Below are positions 34,934 through 46,888 of a stretch of 64,000 nt of DNA, one piece after another; the stretch's first letter is position 1; the number at the start of each line of letters is the position of its first letter. The position numbers were made by a program, and so were the translations under genes. The notes beneath the pieces are model-generated. The model was not told where the DNA came from. It did not search any database and saw only the letters and a program-made list of their open reading frames with translations. Origin of the DNA: Ananas comosus (taxonomy: Eukaryota > Streptophyta > Magnoliopsida > Poales > Bromeliaceae); NCBI RefSeq assembly GCF_001540865.1, contig NC_033621.1, forward strand, positions 14,483,220 through 14,547,219, given 5' to 3'.

Positions 34934-36519
34934 TAGGGCTAGAATACTTGTAAAAGTATCATGGGGGTGATACTTGTGTGTTTTTAGCCCTTGGATAGAG
35001 AGATGTGAGGTTGAGATGATGGTGGTAGGTGGTGGTAGGTGGAATAGTGTTTAATCCAAGGGCTATTAATAATCAAAAAGTAGATCCAATGGCTTAAAAC
35101 CTAATAGCACCATGATGGTGATACTTGTAAAAGTATCATAGCTNAGCCTTTCATTTGATGCAGTTACCTATTATTGACACTTCTCCGAAAGTCAAGCCTA
35201 AATATGATATGGTATCACCAACTGAACCTATCAAACATGTTGTGGCTGATGGTATCTCTGCTAAGACAAAGCAAAGACCTCCACCTTCTAGTATTCATAA
35301 AAGGCCGGCTATTTCTGCCCATAGACCAGCTGGTGCAGACAGCCCAAGCCCTCCAAATACAGCAATTACAAAACCAGTTCCCATCAAGACGACTTCTGAG
35401 CGTGAGAAGAGTCCATTCCCCCGTAGCCCCAACAACATCATCAGCCAATCCCCAGAGCCTGAAAAGCCTTCTTTAACCCCTTCGGGAGTAAAACATGCTG
35501 AAACAAGCAATTCAGCTGTAAAACCTCTTCCTATCAAGGAATCTCTGCCTATTGTGGCCAAGGAACATATGGGCAAGTCCGAGCATACCAATGAAGTTGG
35601 GCTTTCTGAGATTTCATCGTGCTCGTGTTCCCAGCCCCGGTCTCCTTCTGTAGAAGAGCGTGATATTAGACCTTCATCCAGTCCAGAACCCATTGCAGAG
35701 GTTCTTCAAAAGAGCACTAATAGTAACGATGAAATGAGCTTGAGCTCCCTTCTAGAACCATCATTCCCGAACTCTGATCAAGAATTTGTTTGTAAAGATG
35801 ATTTACCACTCAGTAAGCCGGAGCAGAACACCATTGCTATGCAAAGTGGTGGTGACGACAAGTTCACCGTTAGAGAATTGCTCTCGTCCATCACTGATGT
35901 CGTCCCCTTTGTAGCAGCTGCTACGAAAAACACAGCAATGGAGAAAGGATCAATCCCTAATCAGGCATTGGAGAAAACAGTGGCTCCTCATCTAACCCCG
36001 GCTTTCGACGATGTCATACACGTCATACGCCACAGCAGCTTCCGCGTTGGTAGCGAGCAGCAAACGGCTGTAGAGAGTGTCGAAATGGGCGTCGCCAACA
36101 TGGATGTGGGTAAGCTATTGAATGTGGTAAGAGAAGATGTGGATGTTAGAAGCATTTCACCAAGTCTAAGACCCCCCACCAATATCATCAAAGAAAAGCC
36201 AAACAGCTCAGAAAATGTTAATAAATCAAACACAGTGGAAGTTAGGCCAAATTCTTCTTCGGAGGCGAGTGGTGGACCGAAGGAAGAGGAAACTCCAGCT
36301 AAAGAAACTTTGGATGTGAAATCATTTAGACAGAGAGCTGAGGCACTTGAGGGGTTGTTAGAGCTCTCTGCGGAACTGCTACAGCACAATAGGCTTGAAG
36401 AGCTCGCCGTTGTTTTGAAGCCATTCGGGAAGGATAAGGTCTCTCCGAGAGAAACCGCAATATGGTTGGCGAAGAGCTTCAAAGGGATGATGAATGAGGA
36501 AGCCGGCCGCGCTATGTGA
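28351..36519 (+). CDS. NEK5: NIMA-related serine/threonine kinase, NEK5/NEK6 (IBO1)-like, 14 coding exons
   Basis: Exons: 28351-28448, 28552-28618, 28695-28760, 28841-28887, 28982-29027, 29116-29196, 29282-29324, 29968-30017, 30721-30802, 30889-30938, 33178-33251, 33609-33660, 33749-34351, 35164-36519. All introns are GT..AG and all phases join, giving 904 residues. The kinase domain (about 8-262) has GRGAFG (15-20), Lys37, HRDLK with Asp133, DFG Asp151, GTPNYMCPE at 169-177 and the plant NEK phrase LESVDIWSLG-type region; the long Ser-rich tail ends in a Leu-rich helix. Arabidopsis relatives phosphorylate tubulin and shape epidermal cell growth; that role here is inference. The start lies before an EIMEQIGRG kinase opening, as in the family. 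Numbering in the literature varies between NEK5 and NEK6. Introns 7, 10 and 13 are long and hold insertions. Confidence 0.95.
29361..29910. mobile_element. MITE in intron 7 of the NEK gene
   Basis: The ends GGGATGTTTGGTTG and CAACCAAACACCCC are inverted partners, and the next bases (GGTAAAAC.. / ..GGTTTTACGTG) continue the match. It fills most of the intron (29325-29967) without touching the splice sites. Confidence 0.75.
30939..33177 (+). other. Intron 10 of the NEK gene, 2.2 kb
   Basis: AT-rich, without a supported gene or clear element ends. It holds a short (CT)n at 32541-32560. Confidence 0.7.
34643..34856. mobile_element. (TA)n-embedded foldback element, body type B (B1)
   Basis: Left word TGCTTCTGAAAGCACCAAGG and right word CCTTGGTGCTTTTGAAAGCACC are inverted partners. 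The body has GGGCCATTGGATTAAAAG and its inverse-like GATCCAATGGCC. Confidence 0.7.
34931..35143. mobile_element. (TA)n-embedded foldback element, body type B (B2)
   Basis: It lies between a TA tract and the N at 35144. End words ATACTTGTAAAAGTATCATG and its inverse CATGATGGTGATACTTGTAA are present. The body repeats GGTGGTAGGT. Confidence 0.7.
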
Positions 36520-36720
36520 GAGTCCCTTTTTGCAGTTGTTTTATTTACCCTCATTCATCTCTAAGAGATTGTTACAGATGCATTATTGCTTGTTGTGGAT
36601 CTGTGTCCTCCTTGTTTACCCTCCAGTTTCTTTTTTCTTTTCCTTCTATTTCTCTTTTTCTTTGTATTCTTTGCAGAGTATGATGTAAATAGTCAGATCT
36701 GTGAACAAAATAAAGACTTG
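36520..36720 (+). terminator. 3' UTR and poly(A) signal of the NEK gene
   Basis: AATAAA at 36709-36714, about 190 bases after the stop, is the best poly(A) signal. The UTR is T-rich. Confidence 0.55.
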
Positions 36721-36959
36721 TTGAAACGGATGGTGGAAGAATTTACATTATCCACTTTATGCGGGACGAGTAAGATTAATATGAGTTATATATGGTATGT
36801 TTTTATGATATTTTGAGAAACGTTCTTTGGTATGATAGGATTCTTGTTAAACAGTGGTAGTAATGTTCCTGAGAATAGAAATAAGCGAAGGGAACACTTG
36901 TTAAATTGTTGCTTTTTTAGGAGAGCTTTTGCCTAGTCTTTTACCTTTTGTTTGGACGC

Positions 36960-37050
36960 ATGAATATCTTTGTCGGTATATCTTCTTATTTAAGAAATTT
37001 GAACATATTGGTAGATGAGGAATGTAATTGGATCTCTTGAATTAAATATT
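36960..37050 (+). repeat. Direct repeat, left copy
   Basis: The 91 bp from ATGAATATCTTTGTCGG to AATTAAATATT recur at 37390-37484 with one base change and a 4-base insertion. Confidence 0.95.
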
Positions 37051-37388
37051 AGGGAAAACTTCAAAAAGCCCCTCTGTGGTTTCACACTTTTTCATTTTAG
37101 TACCCTATGGTTTAAATTGTATCAAGTTAGTACCCTGTGGTTTCTCACTTTATCACTTTAGTACCTTGTGGTTTAAAGTGTATCAAATTAGTACGTTGTG
37201 GTTTTGTACTTTATCACTTTAGTACCCTGTGGTTTCACACTTTATCACTTTAGTACCCTATAGTTTAAAAGATCACAGGGTACTAATTTGATACAAAATC
37301 AAAACCATAGGGTACTAAAGTGATAAAATGCAAAACTACGGGGTACTAACTTGATACACTTTAAACCACAGGGTACTAAAGTGATAAA
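37051..37388. mobile_element. Foldback element, second copy of the 23832 family
   Basis: It starts GGGAAAACTTCAAAAAG and repeats TAGTACCCTRTGGTTT phrases, forward and then inverted from about 37270. It stops at an N (37389) before its right end. Confidence 0.75.
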
Positions 37389-37389
37389 N

Positions 37390-37484
37390 ATGAATATCTT
37401 TGTCCGTATATCTTCTTATTTACTTAAGAAATTTGAACATATTGGTAGATGAGGAATGTAATTGGATCTCTTGAATTAAATATT
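37390..37484 (+). repeat. Direct repeat, right copy
   Basis: Matches 36960-37050; it begins directly after the N at 37389. Confidence 0.95.
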
Positions 37485-37666
37485 ATATTTGTTCTTCAAA
37501 TTATTTTTTCGGATAAGATAGATTATCTTGTAGGTAAAGTGTGCCATCATATTAGATTATAGATTACAACAGGAAGGAAATTTTTTTTTCATTCAATTAT
37601 ACTAAATATTTCGTAGCGAATTAATTATTTTTAAATAGTTTATTTCGGCATTCAAATATAACCTTA

Positions 37667-38465
37667 GGGTGTGTTTGGTTCAAAATGGAAAATGGAATAA
37701 AAATTAAAATCGGAATAGACAAGAATCGGAAACAGAATAATAAAATCTCTCAATATGTTTGGTTCAAATAACAATTGAAATTAGTACGGTTGATTCCTAT
37801 TTTCAATAATAAAAATAATTCATTATCATAAAATAATTAAAATAAAATTAAAATATAAAATAAAAAATAATTTAAAATTAGGCTTGCACCTCAATATATT
37901 AAATTAAATTTATAATTTAAATTCAAACTAAAAGTTAAATATTAAAAATTTACGTCAAAATATTGAAATGATAAGCCAAAGTTTAAATATAATTTTTTAA
38001 TTTTTTAATATTTAATATTGAGTGGACAATTCAAAATATAAAACTAATTTTTGATTTGATTGAGATTCTAACTTATAATTAAATTTAAATTTAAATTTAT
38101 AGATTGAATTCAAAATGCTTGATTGAATTTATATTTTAATTAATTTCTAAATAAAAATCTAGAAATAAAAATTTAATTTCTAAATTTAAATTTAATTTTT
38201 AATTAAAATTAAATTCAAAAAATTAAATTAATTTTAAATATAAAATATATAGTATAATTGAGATATTTTTTTTTAAAGTGTATTCTTTTTGTCTGGATTC
38301 AACTTTCAATCTGACCACCTAAACTGAATTGAAAAAAGGGATGTTTAGAAAATTTTCATTCACCCGAGAATCGGAATCGAAATCGAACTCTGGCATACTA
38401 AATACTCACAAACGTTCATTCCGATTTCTATTCCTGGATAAAAAATGGACGAACCAAATACGCTC
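37667..38465. mobile_element. PIF/Tourist-like MITE
   Basis: Ends GGGTGTGTTTGGTTC and GAACCAAATACGCTC are inverted partners; flanks TTA and TAA. The inner arms (GGAATAAAAAT..., ..ATTCCGATTTCTATTCC) continue the inverted match. The interior is AT-rich and non-coding. Confidence 0.75.
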
Positions 38466-38599
38466 TAAGATTATATCGGTTGGACTTGACATAGGCCCTC
38501 ATAAGTGACAATTTTCAATTTTAAGTAAGAGCAGATGGAATATTGACTTACATATTTAACTTATTGAGATATGAATGGGAACAAAAATATTAAACCTAA

Positions 38600-38736
38600 T
38601 GAAAATTATACTATTCAACCAACCATCCACTCAATCCTAGGGGGCCCACATTATTCTAACCGCACATCCCTTAATCCAAAGGCCAAAAACTTACAAGCAC
38701 CAATGACTTGATACTTTTAAAAGCATTAGAGCTCAA

Positions 38737-38740
<4 letters not shown>
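38600..38740. mobile_element. Partial foldback element, body type B (B3)
   Basis: Right half only: TCAACCAACCATCCACTCAA with CCTAGGGGGCCCAC, then CACCAATGACTTGATACTTTT before a TA tract. Confidence 0.6.
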
Positions 38741-39407
<667 letters not shown>

Positions 39408-40773
39408 TAAACATAATGATCACAATGTTTCTTCCACGTGGCAGAAAACACCTTCATTCTTAGGTTAATAATAATATCTATCTCTTATTATGAATCCCCA
39501 ATATAAAATTTACGTTTTTCTCCACTTTAAATGTGTAACCCTTCACCTCTCCATATTTAATTACATGCATTATATTTCACCATTAGTGAGATTGTAACTC
39601 CAATCCACTCCCCTCCACTATTAATCCTCACCTTCTAAATGCTATGCTAAACCATTTATCTTCCATATTTTAATTGCATGCATCATATTCTATCAATTAG
39701 TGAGTTTTGTAATTCCAATCCACTCCCTTCCACCATTATCTCCACTTCTTTAAATGCTCAACCCTTCACCTCTCCACATTTAATTACATGCATTATATTT
39801 CATCGATAGTGAGCTTTGTAACGCAACTACTCCCTCTACCATTAATCCCTCACCCCTCTTTCTTGCATGACATGTTATTTTCATGCAAAAAGAAACATTA
39901 TCATCTAATCTCTCACCCCACACTCATCTCTTCTCTCTATCTCATTATGCTTAACAAAATTATGAGATGATAAAGAAGAAGAACATGCGAAGAACGTTGT
40001 CTTCTTCAAAATATGATCGTCCTGTAAAGTCCAGCCGCGGCCCATATAAAGTGCTCGCTGGCTGGTCTGACCGGAGCTGTCGTCGCGTGAACCGCCGGCC
40101 TCGGCTGCTTCCTGCACGGCTCGCACGCGCCAGCAACTAGGCGAGGGAGCGCCGTCCTAGCCTCCTCTTCAACGGCGACGTTTTGGCGGCGGAGCTCGCT
40201 TCTCCAGAATCGTAGGAACTTCTTGGTAAATCAAATTGTTTAAGAATAGAATTTCTGTGGTGATGTGATGGCAAAGCTATATCGGTTTAATAATTCGCAG
40301 TTTGGTGATGCAGCTGAGGTTTGTTCATAGGTTACATAGAAATCCAGAAATGACTCGGCGCGCGGAGCAACTCCAGCTGAAGATTAAGAGATGTATGAGA
40401 TTTGGATGAGTTAAGAGAAGTCTCCAAAAAAATATTAATTTTTTTAAGATGATGTTTATTTTATTTTCATATTATGATCTTTTTTTTGAGTAGACACTGT
40501 TGTGGGCAAATTTCTTTCGTAGATTAAAAGTATGATGTGAGATTGGAGCCTGAGACGCCAATCAAAATTTCTTAAGCCAGATACGTTAAGTTATTATTTA
40601 TGTATTTCATATGCTTCTAGCTATTATTTTATTTTTTAATAACTAATTTAGTCATGCAAATGACTGTGCTTAAATTGATATAGCTTTTATAAAGCTGTAA
40701 ATATAAATTTTATTAAAATATTAAAATTTATTTTTTATATCTACCCGCTGCATCGCGCGGGTCTCTACACTAG
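39408..40773 (+). mobile_element. Non-autonomous Helitron, copy 2
   Basis: The 3' end is clear: CCCGCTGCATCGCGCGGG hairpin, TCTCTACA, CTAG at 40770-40773, then T. The 5' end is blurred by the TA tract; similarity to copy 1 starts with CACAATGTTT..CCACGTGGCA near 39420. It holds about three tandem copies of a unit of roughly 113 bp (39537-39840, each with CATGCATYATATT), against one in copy 1. Confidence 0.8.
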
Positions 40774-40794
40774 TATATATATATTTATATATAG

Positions 40795-41040
40795 TATATA
40801 TTAGCATTGAGCTCCTATGCTTTTTAACGTACCAAGTTATTGGTGCTTGTAGATTTTTAGTCCATTTGATTAAAGATATGCGGTTAGGATGATGTGGGCC
40901 CTCTAGGGTTGAGTGGGTGGTTGGTTGAATAGTATAATCTAATGATCGAAAATGATCTGAGGAGTAGATCTAACGGTGAAAAACTTACAAGCACCAAATG
41001 CTTGGTGCTTTTACAAGCACCATTAGCGGACTTCTCTCTC
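40795..41040. mobile_element. (TA)n-embedded foldback element, body type B (B4)
   Basis: Left word TTGGTGCTTGTAG and right CTTACAAGCACCAA are inverted. The body has GTTGAGTGGGTGGTTGGTTG. TA tracts stand on both sides. Confidence 0.75.
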
Positions 41041-41058
41041 TCTATATATATATTATAT

Positions 41059-41598
41059 ATAGTCTAGTGCGTTCTATACTATCGGTGCACGGGCATCCCC
41101 GTGCTACCAAGTGTTTTCGATGATGCGGCTTCAAATCGACGATCGCTCCGTTAGATTGATCTACACTATTAAAAATATTTGAATTAAATTTCATAATTTT
41201 TCGAACATCATTTGACTAGTGATCAAAAGATCTCAAAATTGACTATTTTTAATGGCCGATGTGGCGTCTTTGTGAGATTTAACGTGTTAAAACAATCCAA
41301 ATCCGATGAAAATTTTATAAGAAAATTCTTTTCACTATTTAGAGTAAGATCAGTTATCTGATCTTGAATTTAAATCTTTTATCATCATTTTTATGATATT
41401 TTATTTTCAGGTTCAATTTTAGACTATTTGTTTGATAGATAATGATATCGAAAAATTATGAAATTTAGTTTCCAATACTTTTAATAGTGTAGATCAAGAT
41501 CTAACGGAGCCGATCGTCGATTGGAAGCCACATCATCGAAAACAACTTTGGTAGCACGGGAGGCTCGTGCTATCGATAGTATGTAGTCCGAAACTCAT
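41059..41598. mobile_element. Foldback element, body type A (A3)
   Basis: Same body and GCACGGG end word as A2 but with many single-base gaps (e.g. GATCGCTCCGTT for GATCGGCTCCGTT). Confidence 0.75.
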
Positions 41599-41650
41599 AT
41601 ATATTATATATATATATATATAGTATATAATATATATATATAATAGATTA

Positions 41651-42215
41651 TATAGCAGAGCTGCTGTGTCTTAGGAGTACGGAGGCCTCCGTGCTCTGAG
41701 CCTTTTCGATTTGTGAAATTTTCGATACGACGAGTCGGCTGCGTTAGAGCTACTGATCTAGGATATTGAGTTCGTAGAATAATTTTGCTATTTTTTTGAT
41801 ATCTTTATCTAGGTGATCGAAAGGATTCAAAATCAATAATTTTTAATGGTTATATCTGCCGTTTTTCAGGTTTAATGTGTACGAAGTATTCAAATCAGAT
41901 GAATTTTGATACAATTTTTTTATACTATCTACAATAAGATCAATATTCTGATAGAAAATTTTAGTGCCTGTATTCACCACGTTTTATAGATTTTGATATT
42001 TCCAGCCAGTTAAAAATTATTCAATTTTGAATCCTTTTCGATTGCTAGGTAAAGTTATCGAAAAATCGCAAAAATTATTTTCTAGAAACTTCAAATACGC
42101 TAGATTCAAGTTCTAACGGAGCCGATCGTCGATCTCGGAAATTACTCCATTGAAACAGCTCAGTGAGCACGGGGCCATTCGTGCTCCTGAGAGCACAGCA
42201 GCCTTGCTCATATAG
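41651..42215. mobile_element. Foldback element, body type A (A4)
   Basis: End words GAGTACGGAGGCCTCCGTGC and its inverse-like GAGCACGGGGCC; the body has GGAGCCGATCGTCGAT at 42118-42133. Confidence 0.7.
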
Positions 42216-42255
42216 AGCAGGCTGGCTGTGCTCTAGGCAGCACGTATATATATAG

Positions 42256-42800
42256 AGTTAGTTAGAATCTATCGGTTAGTAAACCAGCCGTTTTACTACG
42301 ATTTTGTTTTCGATGGATAGAACTTCACAAATTGACGTATGTCCACTCGGTTGAATCTGATTTATATACTTAAAGTTTTAGTAATCAAATATCAAATCTT
42401 TTCGACATTCATTTGCCTAATGATCAAGAGGTTTTCAAAATTTGTAATCTTTAATGTCGATTAAGAGGGATGTTTTCTACGTTTAACGGCGTAAAATATC
42501 CAAATCAATTAATTTTTGCTAGAAAATTTTTAATATTTAAAACAAGATCTTAGTACTCTTGATCTGATTACAAAGACTCTATCATCATTTTTTTTAAAGA
42601 GTATTCATTTTCAGCCTCTTCATTTTTCTGGTTACCGTTGAATGGATAAAAACAATATTGAAAGTACGGCGTGAAATTTGATTCGTAGTAGTTTAAATGG
42701 GTTAGATCAATATTAACGACCGATCGTCAATGTTGGAAAGCTCTATCATCGAAAACAAATCGTGAGTAAAACGGACTCGTTTACTACACGATATATTCTA
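42256..42800. mobile_element. Foldback element, body type A (A5), indel-rich
   Basis: Same word set as A1 (TAGTAAAC, GATCGTCAA) with many insertions and deletions. Confidence 0.7.
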
Positions 42801-42889
42801 GCAACCCTCACTCTCTCTCGCATCTCTCTCTCACGTCTCCTCTCTCTTCTTCTTATACTATAATATCTATCCTATACTATTATATTATA

Positions 42890-43445
42890 TAGAGTTTTGT
42901 TAGAATACTAATCGATAGTAAACAGTCGGTTTAACTACTATTTTGTTTTCGATATATGAGCTTTCCAATTGACGTAATCGGTCTCCGTTGAACATGATCG
43001 TATATCCACTTGAAGTGTTTAGAAATCAAATTTTTGAAATCTTTCGACGCATCATTTGACCTAATGATCAAAGAGTTTCAAAATTTGTAATTTTAACGGT
43101 CGATAAGAGGCCGTTTTCTCGTTTAACGCGCGTAAAGATATACCAATCAATTGAATTTTTTTTAGAAAATGTTTTAAAACTATTTAAAACAAGATCTATA
43201 CTCATGGAATCTTGATTACAAGACTTCTATCATCATTTTTTTAAAGAATATTCCATTTTCAGCCATTCATTTTCTGTTCACTTGATGATAAAAGAATACA
43301 TATCGAAAGTGCGTGATTTTGATTTCATGATAGTTTAAATGTTTGATCCTATTTAAACGGAGGTTGTCATTTGGCTAAGCTCTTATCATTGAAACAATCG
43401 TAGTAAACGGCTTCGTTTACTATGATAGCTTATTCTAGCTCAACT
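42890..43445. mobile_element. Foldback element, body type A (A6), indel-rich
   Basis: Close to A1 and A5 (GTTGAACATGATC, CACTTGAAGTGTTTAGAAATC), again with frequent single-base differences. Confidence 0.7.
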
Positions 43446-44721
43446 CATTTAATATATATATATTATATATATATATACTATATATATACATACATACATA
43501 TATATAATATATAGTTATCATATATATATAATATATATAATATATATTATAAAATTATATATATACTATAATACATAGTCATGACTATATATATATATAC
43601 ATACATACATTATACTATATATAATACATACATTTATTATATACATAATACATATCATACATATATATAATACTATATTCCATAGATAATACTATAATAC
43701 CTTGTATAATACTAATATATAATATATTATATATAATACCATACCTATATATATTATATATATCATCATACATACTATACTACTATTAATAATATACATA
43801 TACTACATACATAATACTAATACATAACTCATCATAATCATATAAATATACATATATTTACCATAGCATATATATATACTAATATATATAAATATACTAT
43901 ACATATATATATATAACTATATATATAATAATATATATATATATAATACATACATACTATACTATATTATAGTATATATATATATATAATATACTTATCA
44001 TATCATACATATATATCATATATACACTACATATATATATATCATATCATAACTATATACTATATATACATACATACTTATATATATATATACCACATAC
44101 ATATCATTATTATATAATATACTACATAACATATATATATATATCATAACATTATAATAGTTTAATACATAATATATATTATATATAATACCTATATACA
44201 TATAATATATATTTATACATATATACAATATATATTATTTATATATATACATATATACATACATACATAATATATATATATATATAATAGCATACATATA
44301 TATAATAATACATATATTATATATGTATGTATGTATATAATATATAGATATATATGTATGTATGCTATATATTATTTATTATATATATATATATGTATAG
44401 ATACTTTGATTATATATTAATTGTATTATAATATATATTATATATAGTATGTATGTATGATTATATATAATATATATATAATATGTATGTATGTATAATA
44501 TATACTATAATATATAATAATTAATATATATATATATATGATGTATTATATACATACTAAATACATATATTATATTATATATTATATATCTATATATAAT
44601 ATAAATTACATATATATATTATATATATATATACACATATTTATATATATATACATATATATATACATATTATGATTGTATAAATACTATATATAGTATG
44701 TATATATATTATTGTATGTAT

Positions 44722-44764
<43 letters not shown>

Positions 44765-44914
44765 TTATACATACATAATAACTAGTATATATATATATGT
44801 AGTATTAAACATAATATGTATATATAATATATGATAATGTATGTATTGTATATATATATAATATATATATATGTATGTAGGTATATATTATATATATATA
44901 TATATGTATGTATA

Positions 44915-44946
<32 letters not shown>

Positions 44947-45160
44947 GTTATATATATTAATACTATATGTAGTTAATACAATATACTATGTTTGTATATA
45001 TATATTATACATATAATATATATACTATATTATGATGTATAGTATATATATATGATTAATATTGTTATACATACATAAATTATATATTATGTATGTATGT
45101 ATATACATACATAATATATTATTATATATCTTATATATATATATATTATGACATATATTA
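43446..45160. repeat. Irregular AT tract, about 1.7 kb
   Basis: The tract is TATATA with interspersed CATACATA words in the left half and GTATGTATG words in the right half, so the two halves are roughly inverted. Frames here encode only Tyr/Ile runs and are not genes. Confidence 0.85.
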
Positions 45161-45470
45161 TAATATACGTCGGGTGATATATATCGATAGCACGAAGTAT
45201 TTGGTGCTATTAAGTTTATTGATGTTAGATTTATCTTTTTTTTGTATTTCATTGTTCGATGTATATATTTCAACCAACTACCCATAAACCTAAGGGGCTC
45301 ATATCATCTAACCACATATATTTTAATTCCAATACTCAGAAAACTAATGAGCACCATATTTGTGTATAATAGATATTCAGTCTATTATAATATATATATT
45401 TTATTATATATATATCTATATATATTATATATATTATATATAATATATATATATATAATATATAGCTAGA
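45161..45470. mobile_element. Partial foldback, type B (B5), with AT tract
   Basis: ATCGATAGCACGAAGTATTTGG and AACCAACTACCCATAAACCTAAGGGGC match other type-B bodies in inverse; the right part runs into TA repeats. Confidence 0.5.
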
Positions 45471-45960
45471 TTAAATATACTATTAATAACACCAAGTTAT
45501 TGCGTAAGTACAAGTTTTGCGTCATTGAATTAAGGCCTTAGTTTTGTATTGAGGTTATCTACGCTATTAAATATGAGTTCAAGGAAAACATTATAGGGTA
45601 TCTTCTGCGTTCTCGATGGGACCGCAGAAAATATATCATAACTGACTCATCACAGATATGCGAACACAATATTACGTACGGAAACAAACAGAGTCAGTAT
45701 TTTTCCATCGTCGTTTACTACCGCACGCTAACGCAATCTCCCCGCAATCCAAACGAAAGCTAAGATATGATGCGCTTAGTGATGTGGGCCCTTTGGTTTG
45801 AGGGATGGCTTGTTGAATAGTACGATTTAACAGTGTGAAAATGGACAAAAGGGTAGATCTAACGGACGAGAAAACTTGGTAGCATCAAGTCTTCGGCGTG
45901 CTTTAATAGCTTAGTAGCGGACTCTTCTCTCTCTTTCATCTCTTGATCTCTCTCTCTCTC
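45471..45960. mobile_element. Foldback element, type B (B6)
   Basis: GATGTGGGCCCTTTGGTTTGAGGGATGG and GTAGATCTAACGGACGAGAAAAC are type-B body phrases; the left part (45560-45760) is unlike the others. A (CT)n tract follows at 45905-45975. Confidence 0.5.
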
Positions 45961-46014
45961 TGTTTCTCTCCTCTCTATATATATATTATATAATATATAT
46001 TATATATATATATA

Positions 46015-46262
46015 GTATAGCTACTTGCTTTATCGACGCATAGAAATCTGGCTGCTGTTGATTTTTGCCCTTAGATCATCCCTTCATCATTTCTACCTTT
46101 GGGATTAATCAATTAACCTAGTCGGGGACCATCAACCCTAGGGATGTACTACTAACCCTTGGGGGATCGCAATCATTCTCAATCGTATAATTTTGATCCA
46201 ATTGTAAAAGTTGGGAAGATCGGTACCTTTATACTTCCCGAGATAGCATAGTAGCTCTACAC
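46015..46262. mobile_element. Foldback element, type B-like (B7)
   Basis: It lies between TA tracts and has ACCAACCCTAGGG-like text at the centre. The ends pair poorly. Confidence 0.4.
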
Positions 46263-46322
46263 AATTATATATATTATATTATATATATATGATTATATAT
46301 ATATATATATACTATACTATAT

Positions 46323-46822
46323 CACTACAAAATAGATTTAGGTTTATAGGACAATATTTGGACATTTTGAGTAAGATTCTAATTTATACTAAACTTAAAA
46401 AAATATCTATAATGACTAAATATAAAGCCAATCAAGAAAATAAAAGCTTTATTTATTCAACCCAACCCCAGTTCATTTGGCCGATTACAACAGAAAAAAG
46501 AAAAAACAATTACATTCTTTTTTCTCTCTTCATCTCCAATCCACTGAATTTTAAGACGAAGAAACTTTTCTGTCGTCCTCCATCGCCACCGCAGCAACGA
46601 GATTTAGAGAAGTTTTTTGGCCGCGTTTGTAAATGTTAATAAGTGTTGGTAAATAGCATCATTCTTTTTAGGTTAATAGCTCGACAACTGTTTAACTGTA
46701 CTACTATAACTAGCGACCCAATATAGCAACACTTTTTAAAAATGTCTAATTTTAGCAGACAGCACTTTTTGACATGTACTACATTTAAAAGTGTCAGGCT
46801 TATAGACCGTTTTGTTGTAGTG
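46323..46822. mobile_element. CACTA-type MITE (C1)
   Basis: It begins CACTACAAAATAG and ends TTTTGTTGTAGTG. Inner text AGCGACCCAATATAGC and AACACTTTTTAAAAATGTC is like that in C2 at 60188. A GC-rich core (46555-46625) has CGCCACCGCAGCAACGAGAT. Confidence 0.75.
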
Positions 46823-46843
46823 GGGTATATATAATTATTACTA

Positions 46844-46886
<43 letters not shown>

Positions 46887-46888
<2 letters not shown>

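Larger units (their letters stand above)
34352..35163 (+). other. Intron 13 of the NEK gene with microsatellites and two foldback elements
   Basis: The donor GTATGG follows CATCTG and the acceptor is TTTGATGCAG. Inside are (TA)n at 34611-34642, foldback B1, (TC)n at 34859-34903, (TA)n at 34904-34930, foldback B2 and an N at 35144. Confidence 0.85.

Noticed and set aside
35988..36554. Minus-strand open frame of 188 codons
   Set aside because: Antisense of the last kinase exon; Ser/Leu-rich mirror of that coding sequence.
43446..45470. Possible CRISPR-like or satellite array in the AT tract
   Set aside because: No fixed unit or spacers; only TA/CATA/GTAT low-complexity sequence in a eukaryotic context.
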